The position numbers and the translations under genes were made by a program. The notes beneath the pieces were generated by a model. That model was not told the origin of the DNA. It searched no databases and worked only from the letters and a program-made list of their open reading frames with translations. From assembly GCF_002929535.1 (NCBI RefSeq), contig NZ_PJJO01000061.1, positions 1 through 64,000 on the forward strand: a DNA stretch of 64,000 bases, read 5' to 3'. Shown here one piece after another: positions 17,364 to 26,207 of the stretch (position 1 is the stretch's first letter; each line of letters opens with the position of its first letter). This DNA comes from Cryobacterium sp. Y11 (GTDB taxonomy: Bacteria > Actinomycetota > Actinomycetes > Actinomycetales > Microbacteriaceae).

Positions 17364-19985
17364 GTGAAACCCAGCCTCAAACGCCGGCTGTGGCACCAGA
17401 TCACCGGCATGCTCGTTCCCACCTGGCTGATCCTCGGAATTGTCAGCGTCATCCTCTATCGAGAATCGTCGTTCGGGCCGTGGCTGATGGTTCATCTGCT
17501 GCTGCTCGGCGCACTGTCGACGGCGGTTTTGGTGTGGAGCCAGCACTTTGCTGACAGTCTGCTCAAGAATGCCGCGCCGGGCGGCCGGTACTGGCTCGGC
17601 GTTCGGCTGACCGTTCACACGATCGGGGCAGCGTTGGTGCTGATCGGCATCACTCAGGCCTGGTGGCCCGTGGTGCTGGTCGGCGGAATCCTGGTCGGGA
17701 CGAACGCCATCGTGCATGCCGCGATTCTGATCGGTCAGATGCGCGGCGCCCTTCCAGCCCGGTTCGCCCCCTTGGTGCGCTATTACATTGCCGCCGCCGG
17801 ATGCCTCGTGGTCGGCGTGATTCTCGGCATCGTGATGGCGCACCCCGGCAGTTCCCTCGGGCTCTACGAACGCCTCTACATTGCCCACATCGGGCTGAAC
17901 CTGCTCGGCTGGGTGGGGCTGACCGTGATCGGAACGGTCCCGCTGCTGCTGCCGACCGTGCTGCACGCCCGAGTAAAGTTGACGCCGAAGGCGGCCGCGC
18001 GACGAACCCTGCCCATATTGCTCTCGGGCCTGACCGTTCTGGGCGCCGGGGCCTACGCTGACTCGCGCCTCATCACGGCGGCCGGGGTACTGATTTATTT
18101 GGTCGGGCTCGTTCCCGTGCTGATCGAGCTTGCCGGCCATCTGCGGCGCTCACCCGCCGTCAGCTACGCCGGGTGGAGCATTACCGCGGCCCTGTGCTGG
18201 TTCGCGCTGTGCGCGGTCGGATTCGCCGTAGCCGTCGCGATCGCTCCCAATTGGGCGGATGCCGCGGCTAGCCTGGAAGGGCTGGTCCCGTATTTCGCGG
18301 TGGGCTTTGGCGCCCAGATCATGATCGGTGCGTTGAGCTTTTTGATTCCGGTGGTGCTCGGTGGCGGGCCGCGCGCGGCCAAGGCCACCGCGCAGGAGCT
18401 CGACCGGGCTGGCCTGTTTCGGGTGACCGTGGTCAACGGCGCCCTGCTGCTGATGCTGCTTCCGCTGGCTGAATTCGCCACCGGCGCGCTCGCCGCGGTT
18501 GTTCTGGCTACACTCGCCTGCTTTATCGTGCTGATGGTGCGGGGGCTGCGCATCAATCGCCAGACTCGCACGCCGCCGGGCGCCGGGCTCCCTCCGCTGG
18601 CCCGCGACACCGACGCGGAGCCTTCAGCACTGTCATATTCTCGCGGTGGAATATTCGTAGCGGCCGCAACCACTCTCGCGCTGACGCTCGCCATCGGTGT
18701 GACCCTTGATCCGTCGGTGAGCCTCGCCAGTGGTGGGTGGTTTACCGGTCACACGACAACCGTTGATGTCACGATGATCGACACCCGATTCAGCCCCGCC
18801 TCGATTGACGTTCCAGTCGGCGATGTTCTGGTCATTAGCTTGAGCAATGCCGACGGCATGCTGCACGACCTCGTACTCGACAACGGAGTCGACTCCGGGT
18901 CGGTCGAACCGGGCGGGGCGACCACCGTTGACGTTGGTGTGATCGACGCCGATCTGACCGGCTGGTGTTCCCTCGGTGGTCACCGCATGCTCGGAATGGT
19001 GTTGACGGTGAACGCGGTTGGCGCGGCTCCGGCGAGTAGTGGCGACTCCGCAGCGATGGACCATGGCGAGATGAATGGTGAACCCGAAAGTAGCTGGGCT
19101 GCGGGGGACATTGATGTGATGGCTGAGCCGGGGAACGGATTTGTCGCACGCGATGCGGCGGTGGCGCCGGCGGCATCCGCTACCGTGCACGAGAGCACGA
19201 TGACCGTCAGCAATGTCGAAACGGAGGTTGCCCCGGGCGTCACCCAAATGCTGTGGACCTATAACGGCACGGCGCCCGGGCCCGTGCTGCGTGGCACGGT
19301 CGGTGATGTGTTTGAGATCACCTTCGTCAACGAGGGAACGGTTGGCCATTCACTCGACTTTCACGCCGGATCGCTCGCGCCAGACAAGGCGATGCAGACC
19401 ATCGACCCCGGGGAGAGCCTGATATACCGATTCACCGCGACTCGATCGGGAATCTGGCTGTACCACTGCTCAACAATGCCGATGGCGGCTCATATTGCCA
19501 ACGGTATGTTCGGCGCGGTCATCATTGACCCGGCCGGTTTGCCGGTGGTTGACCGGGAATACCTGCTGATCCAGTCGGAGTTCTACCTGGGCCAGCAGGG
19601 CGGGGAAGTCGACACGGCAAAGGTGCAGACGCAGCTGCCGGACCTGGTGACCTTCAACGGCTACGCGAACCAGTATGTGCATGCGCCGCTGACGGCACGC
19701 GTCGGCGACAAGGTTCGCATCTGGGTGCTCGATGCCGGACCGAACACGAGCAGCTCGTTTCACGTCGTCGGCGGCCAGTTCGACACCGTCTTCGCCGAGG
19801 GCGACTATCGGTTGAAGGACGGCGGCAGCACCGGAACCGGCGGATCACAGGCCCTCTCATTGCTGCCAGCACAGGGCGGCTTCGTCGAGATTACCTTTCC
19901 CGAAGCCGGTAGCTACCCCTTCGTGAGCCACATCATGTCCGATGCCGAAAAGGGGGCCCAGGGCGTGTTCCTGGTTACCGACTGA
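17364..19985 (+). CDS. nirK: membrane-anchored copper nitrite reductase fusion (polytopic domain, cupredoxin, NirK)
   Basis: The 873-residue protein has three parts. Residues 1-445 are a polytopic membrane domain with about ten helices. Residues 450-555 form a plastocyanin-like cupredoxin with His501, Cys535, His540 and Met545 as type 1 copper ligands. Residues 600-873 are a copper nitrite reductase: type 1 copper by His662, Cys702, His710 and Met715; type 2 copper by His667, His701 and His856; and active-site Asp665 and His800, matching the order in classical NirK. It should reduce nitrite to NO outside the membrane, with the cupredoxin as a tethered electron donor. All expected ligands are present. 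No NO reductase gene is nearby. Confidence 0.9.
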   Translation: MKPSLKRRLWHQITGMLVPTWLILGIVSVILYRESSFGPWLMVHLLLLGALSTAVLVWSQHFADSLLKNAAPGGRYWLGVRLTVHTIGAALVLIGITQAWWPVVLVGGILVGTNAIVHAAILIGQMRGALPARFAPLVRYYIAAAGCLVVGVILGIVMAHPGSSLGLYERLYIAHIGLNLLGWVGLTVIGTVPLLLPTVLHARVKLTPKAAARRTLPILLSGLTVLGAGAYADSRLITAAGVLIYLVGLVPVLIELAGHLRRSPAVSYAGWSITAALCWFALCAVGFAVAVAIAPNWADAAASLEGLVPYFAVGFGAQIMIGALSFLIPVVLGGGPRAAKATAQELDRAGLFRVTVVNGALLLMLLPLAEFATGALAAVVLATLACFIVLMVRGLRINRQTRTPPGAGLPPLARDTDAEPSALSYSRGGIFVAAATTLALTLAIGVTLDPSVSLASGGWFTGHTTTVDVTMIDTRFSPASIDVPVGDVLVISLSNADGMLHDLVLDNGVDSGSVEPGGATTVDVGVIDADLTGWCSLGGHRMLGMVLTVNAVGAAPASSGDSAAMDHGEMNGEPESSWAAGDIDVMAEPGNGFVARDAAVAPAASATVHESTMTVSNVETEVAPGVTQMLWTYNGTAPGPVLRGTVGDVFEITFVNEGTVGHSLDFHAGSLAPDKAMQTIDPGESLIYRFTATRSGIWLYHCSTMPMAAHIANGMFGAVIIDPAGLPVVDREYLLIQSEFYLGQQGGEVDTAKVQTQLPDLVTFNGYANQYVHAPLTARVGDKVRIWVLDAGPNTSSSFHVVGGQFDTVFAEGDYRLKDGGSTGTGGSQALSLLPAQGGFVEITFPEAGSYPFVSHIMSDAEKGAQGVFLVTD

Positions 19986-20002
19986 CGTTCAAATGCTGCG
20001 GA

Positions 20003-20938
20003 TCATGTCTTGAGGGCCTTCTCGGGCGAAGGTGCCGACGTACTCTCGATGTCGTTGGTCGGTGCGATGGCGAGGATGAGGAGGACGCCGGCGATGACCG
20101 CCAGTCCGACCCATCCGGCTGTTGTGAGTTGCTCGCCGACGATGAGCACGGCAAGGATGGTGGCGATCGCGGGTTCCGTGAGTGTGATCGTGGTGGCAGT
20201 GCTGGCCGAGACGCGAGTGAGGCCGAAGCCGAACAGAAGGTAGCCGAGAAACATTGGAATGATTGCCATGTATACGGCAACGCTGAATGCCTGAGCGGAT
20301 GCGAGCAGGGGGGCGCCGGTGACGATGAGCACGGGCAACAGGAGCACACCGCCGAGCCCGAACACGGAGCCCATGGATGCTGCGCGGCTGATGCCTCGGT
20401 TCATCAGGCGACGCGCTGCCCAGGAGTAGGTGGCATAGGTTGCCCCGGCGATGAGGCCGAGTGCGATACCGGCCATGGTCTGACCGGTCGATTCGGCGGC
20501 ATCCGTCATCGTGGACAGACACAGCAGCGTGCTGCCAATGATTCCGAGGCCTGCAGCCAGGGCCCACCAGCGGCTCAGCGGTTTGCGTTCGAGCAGGAGT
20601 TCGAGCAGGCCAGAGGCGAGGGGCGCGGAGGCGAGCGACACCACGGACCCGATCGCGACGCCCGCCAAGTGCATAGCGCTGTAGAAGGCGAGGGGATAGA
20701 TCATGACGGCGACCGCCCCGAGAATGACCAGCCGCAGATTGGCGCGCACGGCGGGCAGGGCGGCGCGCAGCCCGGGAATCGCGATGACGGCCTGCAGAAT
20801 TCCACCGATACCGAGAGCTGCCGAGCCGATCGCGAGCGGGCCCGCGCCCGGCGCGAATGTCGCCGCGGTTCCGGTTGTGCCCCACAGGATGGACGTCGCG
20901 GTGATCGCTCCGATTCCAGCGAGGCGATGCCGATTCAC
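20003..20938 (-). CDS. EamA-family (DMT superfamily) transporter
   Basis: This 311-residue protein has ten predicted membrane helices arranged as two EamA repeats (about residues 8-145 and 160-295). The first opens SILWGTTGTAATFAP and the second includes TEPAIATILAVLIVGEQL, the typical EamA repeat ending. Such proteins usually export amino acids or other small metabolites; substrate cannot be assigned. The start is GTG at 20938. It converges on the nitrite reductase with only 17 bases between the stop codons. Confidence 0.85.
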   Translation of the reverse strand: MNRHRLAGIGAITATSILWGTTGTAATFAPGAGPLAIGSAALGIGGILQAVIAIPGLRAALPAVRANLRLVILGAVAVMIYPLAFYSAMHLAGVAIGSVVSLASAPLASGLLELLLERKPLSRWWALAAGLGIIGSTLLCLSTMTDAAESTGQTMAGIALGLIAGATYATYSWAARRLMNRGISRAASMGSVFGLGGVLLLPVLIVTGAPLLASAQAFSVAVYMAIIPMFLGYLLFGFGLTRVSASTATTITLTEPAIATILAVLIVGEQLTTAGWVGLAVIAGVLLILAIAPTNDIESTSAPSPEKALKT

Positions 20939-20986
20939 AGCGCGTCCCGACAGCCCGGCTCGAACCCCGCGAGGAGTGTCAGTCGC

Positions 20987-21304
20987 CTAAATTTTGACAA
21001 AGCGGCCGATCTCAACGGTTTCGCCAAGATTTGGGTTGGTCCCGAGCAAGCGGATGAGCCCGGTCTTTCGCGGGTTCTGGAACGAGCGCTCAGGTTCGTC
21101 ATCCATCTCGGCGAACAGCTCAAAGCGCCGCCCGAGTGCGTGCTCGTCCACCCAACGGAGCACCTCGGTGATGTCCTCGACGCCGGTCAGTGCGTACGCA
21201 TCCAGTGCCCAGGCCTGCCCGGATCGCTGCCAAAAGTTCACGCGGTAGCACGGTGATTCGACGCAGTCACGTGGCTCCGCATGGACCGTTTCGATTGGGC
21301 GCAT
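20987..21304 (-). CDS. conserved hypothetical protein, about 105 residues
   Basis: The ORF from the ATG at 21304 encodes a soluble, acidic protein with no signal peptide and no motif I recognise. The opening RVNFWQRSG and the phrase EVLRWVDEHALGRRFELFAEMDDEP suggest a compact folded domain, and codon use is normal for the region. It lies between the EamA gene and tRNA-Arg on the same strand. Function is unknown. Confidence 0.65.
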   Translation of the reverse strand: MRPIETVHAEPRDCVESPCYRVNFWQRSGQAWALDAYALTGVEDITEVLRWVDEHALGRRFELFAEMDDEPERSFQNPRKTGLIRLLGTNPNLGETVEIGRFVKI

Positions 21305-21359
21305 GCTCGCCAGCCTATTAGTTGACGTTGGCGTCGTACATCCCGACAAATGTCAGGTG

Positions 21360-21431
21360 TGCCCCCAGGCAGATTCGAACTGCCGCCCCTGCCTCCGGAG
21401 GGCAGTGCTCTATCCCCTGAGCTATGGGGGC
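21360..21431 (-). tRNA. tRNA-Arg (CCG anticodon)
   Basis: The minus-strand sequence folds as a cloverleaf. The 7-bp acceptor stem GCCCCCA/TGGGGGC is followed by a D arm with AGCTCAGGGGATAGAGC, an anticodon stem CTGCC/GGCAG around loop CTCCGGA, and a T arm with GTTCGAAT. Anticodon CCG reads the Arg codon CGG. The 3' CCA is not encoded. argS, whose product charges this tRNA, starts about 760 bases away. Confidence 0.95.
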
Positions 21432-21477
21432 CAGGGTGGTTCAAGGTTAGCATCATGACTGGCCACCAAGAACCGTG

Positions 21478-22149
21478 CTAGCCGAGGTGTCCGAGCACCG
21501 CACTCATGAGGCCCTCGGCGGCCCCGGGCTCGTTGAAGAAGGCCGGCGAGCTCAGCGTGACCCAGTACGTTCCGGTGAACACCTGCGCCTGCCCGCTGGC
21601 GCCGAGGTAGGCGAAGAAGCCGTCGACGGTCGGCGGGGTTCCGTAGGTGGGCACGGCCTGGCTGGCGGCATCCGCTTGCTGCTTGAGCGTGGTCATCAAG
21701 ACGTCGTTGGGTGCCACTACCGAGAGTTCGATGAGTTCACCGCTGGACTGGTTCGAGTATCCGCAGGTCAGTCCGTTGTAGGTCGCAGCGGTCTCGGCCA
21801 GACTGCCAGTGGTCGGCGAATAGGCGGCCGCGGTGCCGTAGTTCGGATTGAAATCGTAGACATCCTGCAGGGTGAGCAGCTCATCGCAGCCCTGTGCGAT
21901 AGGGGAGCCGGTCGCCTCCGGCGTCGGGGTGGGCGACGACGATGGTGCTGCGCTCTCGGTCGGCTCAGCGGATAACGTGCTGGTCGCGGTCGCCGAGTTC
22001 GTCGGCGTCGACGTTGGCTCGTTGGCTGGGGCGCAGCCACTCACAACAAGGGCGAACAGCGCGCCACCGGCGAGCACCAGGCCGGCCCGACGCCGTGCGG
22101 AGCGAGGAGCAGTACGGGTAGATGAGGGGTAGACGCGTGTATCAGTCAC
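21478..22149 (-). CDS. secreted lipoprotein, function unknown
   Basis: The 223-residue protein starts with a basic region (RRRAG), a hydrophobic stretch and the lipobox VVSGC at about residues 35-39, so Cys39 is probably lipidated. A Ser/Thr/Pro-rich linker of about 45 residues follows, typical of a cell-wall-spanning tether, then a folded domain with two Cys ([13 protein letters not shown] and LTCGYSNQ) that could form a disulfide. No enzymatic motif is recognised. The GTG start lies 41 bases from the divergent argS start. Confidence 0.75.
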   Translation of the reverse strand: MTDTRVYPSSTRTAPRSARRRAGLVLAGGALFALVVSGCAPANEPTSTPTNSATATSTLSAEPTESAAPSSSPTPTPEATGSPIAQGCDELLTLQDVYDFNPNYGTAAAYSPTTGSLAETAATYNGLTCGYSNQSSGELIELSVVAPNDVLMTTLKQQADAASQAVPTYGTPPTVDGFFAYLGASGQAQVFTGTYWVTLSSPAFFNEPGAAEGLMSAVLGHLG

Positions 22150-22152
22150 GCG

Positions 22153-22190
22153 TTGACCTTACCAACATGAGGGGCCGGTACGATTGTTCA
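22153..22190 (+). promoter_or_regulatory. argS promoter giving a probable leaderless transcript
   Basis: TACGAT at 22179-22184 ends six bases before the GTG start at 22191, so transcription should begin at or next to the start codon. TTGACC at 22153-22158 could serve as -35 with a long 20-base spacer. No ribosome site precedes the GTG. Confidence 0.5.
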
Positions 22191-23879
22191 GTGACTCCTG
22201 CCGAACTCTCCCAGTCCCTTTTTGATCTCATCCAGGGCGTCAGCGAACGCCGACGCGGGGCCGACGCTGGCACAGGGATGGTCGTACCGAACCTCGGACT
22301 CACCCTCGCCGACGTCGCCGTCGAACGCCCACGTAACCGTGATCACGGTGACTGGGCCTCGAGTATCGCGCTCAAGATCGCCAAGCCCCTCGGCGCCAAC
22401 CCACGTGAAATCGCCGCGGAGCTGGCGGCCGGTCTCGAGCAGCTGAGCGATGTCGCATCCGTTGAAATCGCCGGTCCCGGCTTCATCAATATTCGTCTAG
22501 AAGCTGCGGCAGCCGGCGCACTGGCGCAAACCATCGTCAACCTGGGCGACGGGTACGGCACCGGCCACCTCTACGACGGTCTCAAGATCAACCTCGAATT
22601 CGTCTCGGCCAACCCCACCGGCCCGATCCACATGGGCGGAGTGCGCTGGGCCGCTGTCGGTGACAGCCTGGCTCGCGTGCTGGTGGCCCAGGGCGCCGCC
22701 GTGACCCGGGAGTACTACTTCAACGACCACGGTTCGCAGATCGACCGCTTCGCCCGCAGCGTGCTCGCCAGCTACCTCGGCGAACCCACCCCCGAAGACG
22801 GCTACGGCGGAGCGTACATCGGAGAAATAGCCGCCAACGTGCTCGCCAGGTACGACGGCGACGTCGCCGCCCTGCCGCGCGAGGAGCAGCAAGAAGTGTT
22901 CCGCTCGATCGGCGTCGACCTCATGTTTACCGAGATCAAAGACAAACTGCACGGCTTCGGCGTGGACTTCGACGTGTACTTTCACGAAGACTCCCTGCAC
23001 GAGTCCGGCGCCGTCAACCGCGCCATCGACCGCCTGCGCGAACAGGGGCACATCTTCGAAGCGGATGGCGCCATCTGGTTGCGCACGACCACCTTCGGTG
23101 ACGATCGTGACCGGGTGATCATCCGCTCGAACGGCGAACCGGCCTACATCTCCGGTGACCTCGGCTACTACCTCGACAAGCGCGAACGCGGATTCGACCA
23201 GTGTCTGATCATGCTCGGCGCCGACCACCACGGCTACGTCGGCCGCATGATGGCAATGGTCTCCGCCTTCGGCGACAAGCCCGGCGTGAACCTGCAGATT
23301 CTGATCGGCCAGATGGTCAACCTGCTAAAAGACGGCGAACCGGTGCGCATGTCCAAGCGGAACGGCACCATTGTTACCCTCGACGACCTCGTCGACGCCG
23401 TCGGTGTCGACGCCGGCCGCTACGCCCTGGTGCGCTCGAACAGCGACTCACAGCTCGATATCGACCTCGACCTGCTCGGCAAACGCACCAACGACAACCC
23501 CGTCTTCTACGTGCAGTATGCTCACGCCCGCACCTGCTCGGTCGCCCGCAACGCTCTTGCGAGCGGCGTCGAGCGCTCAGTGTTCGCCCCGGAACTGCTC
23601 GTGCACGACAGTGAATCCGCGCTACTGGGCGTGCTGCAGGAATTTCCCCGGGTCGTCGCCCAGGCCGCCGAACTGCGCGAGCCCCACCGCGTGGCCCGCT
23701 ACATCGAAGAGGTTGCCGGCTACTACCACCGCTGGTACGACAACTGCCGGGTCATCCCGCTCGGCGACGAACCCGTTACCGACCTGCACCGCACCCGCCT
23801 TTGGCTGAACGACGCAACCGGCCAGGTGATCCGCAACGGCCTCGGCCTGCTCGGCGTCACCGCGCCGGAGCGCATGTGA
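22191..23879 (+). CDS. argS: arginyl-tRNA synthetase
   Basis: This class I synthetase charges tRNA-Arg. The 562-residue protein has an N-terminal Add-1 domain, the HIGH-type motif PIHMG at residues 145-149, the ArgRS segment [11 protein letters not shown], and the KMSKS-type motif RMSKR at 386-390, then an anticodon-binding domain ending near [10 protein letters not shown] chose GTG at 22191 because it fits a leaderless promoter and the usual N-terminus; an in-frame ATG at 22167 lies upstream. It leads the argS-DUF2993-lysA-hom-thrC-thrB series typical of actinobacteria. Confidence 0.96.
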   Translation: MTPAELSQSLFDLIQGVSERRRGADAGTGMVVPNLGLTLADVAVERPRNRDHGDWASSIALKIAKPLGANPREIAAELAAGLEQLSDVASVEIAGPGFINIRLEAAAAGALAQTIVNLGDGYGTGHLYDGLKINLEFVSANPTGPIHMGGVRWAAVGDSLARVLVAQGAAVTREYYFNDHGSQIDRFARSVLASYLGEPTPEDGYGGAYIGEIAANVLARYDGDVAALPREEQQEVFRSIGVDLMFTEIKDKLHGFGVDFDVYFHEDSLHESGAVNRAIDRLREQGHIFEADGAIWLRTTTFGDDRDRVIIRSNGEPAYISGDLGYYLDKRERGFDQCLIMLGADHHGYVGRMMAMVSAFGDKPGVNLQILIGQMVNLLKDGEPVRMSKRNGTIVTLDDLVDAVGVDAGRYALVRSNSDSQLDIDLDLLGKRTNDNPVFYVQYAHARTCSVARNALASGVERSVFAPELLVHDSESALLGVLQEFPRVVAQAAELREPHRVARYIEEVAGYYHRWYDNCRVIPLGDEPVTDLHRTRLWLNDATGQVIRNGLGLLGVTAPERM

Positions 23880-23881
23880 CG

Positions 23882-24643
23882 ATGGCCAGGAAGAAACGTC
23901 GCGGCCTCGTACCGCTCATTATTCTCGGCTCCCTCGCCGTTCTGCTTGTCGTCGCGTTCTTTCTGGTCGACAGCGGGCTGCGTTCGTTCGCGGAAGACCG
24001 CGCCGAAGCCGAAATTAGCCAGCGGATGCCTTCTTCCGTCACCGGCGACGTCACCGTCACCGTCGGCGGTACCTCGGTGATCGCCCAGTTCATTGCCGGC
24101 AATTTCGAGCAGGTGGAACTGACCGCGCCGAAGCTCACCGTTGACGGCGTGCCGGCATCCGTTCATGTCATTGCGCGCGACGTGTCGACCAACACGGCCA
24201 AGGCCATCGGCTCGCTCAGCGCGACGCTTGACGTTGACCAGGCCGCACTGAACCAGCTCGTGGTGGCCTCCGGCAACGCCCCCGCAGACGTTGTGATGAC
24301 GCTCGGGGACGAGACGGTGACGTACACCGGCACGGTGAAGTTATTCGAGTTCAATGTCGGCTACAGCGCAACGGCCACTGCCAGCGCCGCCGGTGACACG
24401 TTGAATTTCACGCCGACCGAAGCCACCGTCACCAGCGGCGTCGGTGACATCGACGCAACACCGCTGGTGAATCTCATACTTCAGCAGGCGCCGATCGGCG
24501 TCTGCGTTGCAAGCTACCTGCCGGCGGGCGTCGAGCTGAGCGGCGTTGACATTTCGCCAGAGCGGGCACGCGTTACGCTGGAGTCGAGCACTCTTATGCT
24601 CACCGTGCAGTCGCTGACCACCCTCGGCAGCTGCGCCGGCTAA
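23882..24643 (+). CDS. DUF2993 (LmeA-like) membrane-anchored protein
   Basis: The 253-residue protein has a basic N-terminus (MARKKRRG), one hydrophobic segment (residues 10-29) acting as an anchor or uncleaved signal, and an extracytoplasmic beta-rich domain of the DUF2993 type, related to mycobacterial LmeA. The pattern of repeated Val/Thr strands and conserved VDGVPASVHVIARDV fits the family. The ATG at 23882 lies 3 bases past the argS stop; an overlapping GTG at 23876 is an alternative. Homologues act in cell-envelope lipid or glycan maturation, but the role here is inferred only. Confidence 0.8.
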   Translation: MARKKRRGLVPLIILGSLAVLLVVAFFLVDSGLRSFAEDRAEAEISQRMPSSVTGDVTVTVGGTSVIAQFIAGNFEQVELTAPKLTVDGVPASVHVIARDVSTNTAKAIGSLSATLDVDQAALNQLVVASGNAPADVVMTLGDETVTYTGTVKLFEFNVGYSATATASAAGDTLNFTPTEATVTSGVGDIDATPLVNLILQQAPIGVCVASYLPAGVELSGVDISPERARVTLESSTLMLTVQSLTTLGSCAG

Positions 24644-24648
24644 TTCGA

Positions 24649-24669
24649 ACCGCCACCATCTGCGGCGGT
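24649..24669 (+). terminator. short GC hairpin after the DUF2993 gene
   Basis: Six-bp arms ACCGCC and GGCGGT enclose a 9-base loop just after the stop codon. There is no U-run, and the -10 element for lysA begins at its last base, so read-through or promoter function is equally possible. Confidence 0.3.
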
Positions 24670-24779
24670 AGAATGATGTCAGGCACGCCCTTCTGTCGGG
24701 CAGGCCCATTTTCCGGCTTCAGGGACCAATCCGGGTTCGCTCGCTGAGATTCCCCTTCGACTCTCGTGAGGTAGTTCCT
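24669..24779 (+). promoter_or_regulatory. candidate promoter and about 100-nt leader of the lysA-hom-thrC-thrB operon
   Basis: TAGAAT at 24669-24674 is a good -10 element; transcription would start near 24681, giving a leader of about 100 bases. The leader holds a GCCC/GGGC hairpin near 24687-24701 and GTGAGGTAG before the GTG start. A control function (attenuation by lysine or threonine) is possible but no known riboswitch fold or Lys/Thr-rich leader peptide is evident. Confidence 0.35.
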
Positions 24780-26207
24780 GTGACACGTGATCCCCTAGAA
24801 CGCACGCCCAATCCGTTGGCGCCCGACTGGCTGCGCGTACCCGCCGACGCCAACGCGCTCGCTCCCGGTCTCTGGCCACGCGAGGCTATCCGCACGGGCA
24901 GCGGCGATCTCAGTATCGGCGGGGTGCGCGCCTCAGCCCTCGCCGCCGAATTCGGCACTCCTCTCTATGTCATCGACGAAGCGGATGCTCGCGCTCGCGC
25001 AGCCGAGCTGCTCACCGTGTTCCAGGCCGAGTTCGCCCGCATCGGCACCAGCGCCACGGTGTACTACGCCGGCAAGGCATTTCTCTCCACCGAGATCGTG
25101 CGCTGGGTCACCGCAGCCGGCCTCAACATTGACGTCTGCAGCGGCGGTGAACTCGCCGTCGCGCTGGCCGGCGGTGCCGACCCCGCGCGGCTTGGCTTTC
25201 ACGGCAATAACAAGTCACTCGCCGAACTCGACCAGGCCACCCGGGTCGGTGTCGGCACGATCGTGATCGACAGTGAGATCGAAATCGGGCGCGTTGCCGA
25301 AGCCGCGGCGCGCAACGGTCGGGTGCAAAACGTGCGCCTGCGCGTGAACAGCGGCGTGCACGCGCACACCCACGATTTTCTGGCGACCTCACACGAAGAC
25401 CAGAAATTCGGCATCGTGCTCACCGACGCGCCGCGGCTGGTCGCGCTCATTCGCGCCGAAGCCGCGCTCAACTTCGTTGGCCTGCACTGCCACATCGGCT
25501 CCCAGATCTTCGGTGCAGACGGATTCGCCGAGTCGGCAGCCCGGCTGCTCGACGTGCACGCCACCTTGCTTAGAGACGGCCCGGTGCCCGAGCTGAACCT
25601 CGGCGGCGGTTTCGGCATCGCATACACCAGCGCCGACGAACCCACCCCAATTCGAGAGCTCGCCGTTGCCCTGGCCGATATCGTCGCCGCCGAATGTGCG
25701 CGACTCAACATCCCGCTTCCGGTCGTCGCGTTCGAACCCGGCCGCGTCATCATCGGTCGCGCCGGCGTGAGCCTGTATCGCGTCGGCACCACCAAGGCCG
25801 TCGACGTGTCCGGCACTGAGCGCCTCTATGTCAGCGTCGATGGCGGCATGAGCGACAACGTGCGCCCGGCACTCTACGGCGCCGACTATGCGGTGCGTAT
25901 TGCCGATCGGGTGTCTTCGGCCGAGCCTGCGCTCGTGCGCATCGCCGGTAAGCACTGCGAGAGTGGTGACATCGTCGTCGACGCCGATTACCTGCCCGGC
26001 GATGTCGCCCCCGGCGACCTGCTGGCCGTGCCAGCCACCGGCGCCTACTGCTGGGCACTCTCCAGCAACTACAACTATCAGGGCCGCGCGCCCGTCGTTG
26101 CCGTATTCAATGGAACGGCGCGTGTGCTCATACGAGGCGAAACGATTGCCGACCTGCTCGCGCGGGACACCGGGGCACAGCAGCCTTTTATCGGAGGAGA
26201 ATCTTGA
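24780..26207 (+). CDS. lysA: diaminopimelate decarboxylase
   Basis: The last step of lysine synthesis, decarboxylating meso-diaminopimelate. The 475-residue protein is a fold type III PLP enzyme. Lys99 in YYAGKAFL is the PLP lysine, GLHCHIGSQ and LNLGGGFGI are barrel motifs, EPGR binds phosphate, and GKHCESGD carries the active-site Cys from the second domain. The start is GTG at 24780. The stop overlaps the hom start as TTGA, so hom is translationally coupled. Confidence 0.96.
   Translation: MTRDPLERTPNPLAPDWLRVPADANALAPGLWPREAIRTGSGDLSIGGVRASALAAEFGTPLYVIDEADARARAAELLTVFQAEFARIGTSATVYYAGKAFLSTEIVRWVTAAGLNIDVCSGGELAVALAGGADPARLGFHGNNKSLAELDQATRVGVGTIVIDSEIEIGRVAEAAARNGRVQNVRLRVNSGVHAHTHDFLATSHEDQKFGIVLTDAPRLVALIRAEAALNFVGLHCHIGSQIFGADGFAESAARLLDVHATLLRDGPVPELNLGGGFGIAYTSADEPTPIRELAVALADIVAAECARLNIPLPVVAFEPGRVIIGRAGVSLYRVGTTKAVDVSGTERLYVSVDGGMSDNVRPALYGADYAVRIADRVSSAEPALVRIAGKHCESGDIVVDADYLPGDVAPGDLLAVPATGAYCWALSSNYNYQGRAPVVAVFNGTARVLIRGETIADLLARDTGAQQPFIGGES

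Noticed and set aside
17277-18140. Long minus-strand frame within the nitrite reductase membrane domain
   Set aside because: Its Gln/Asp/Arg-rich low-complexity product is the antisense of hydrophobic codons; the plus-strand gene is certain.
24669-24779. Lysine riboswitch before lysA
   Set aside because: The leader is about 100 bases, shorter than a lysine aptamer, and lacks its conserved core.
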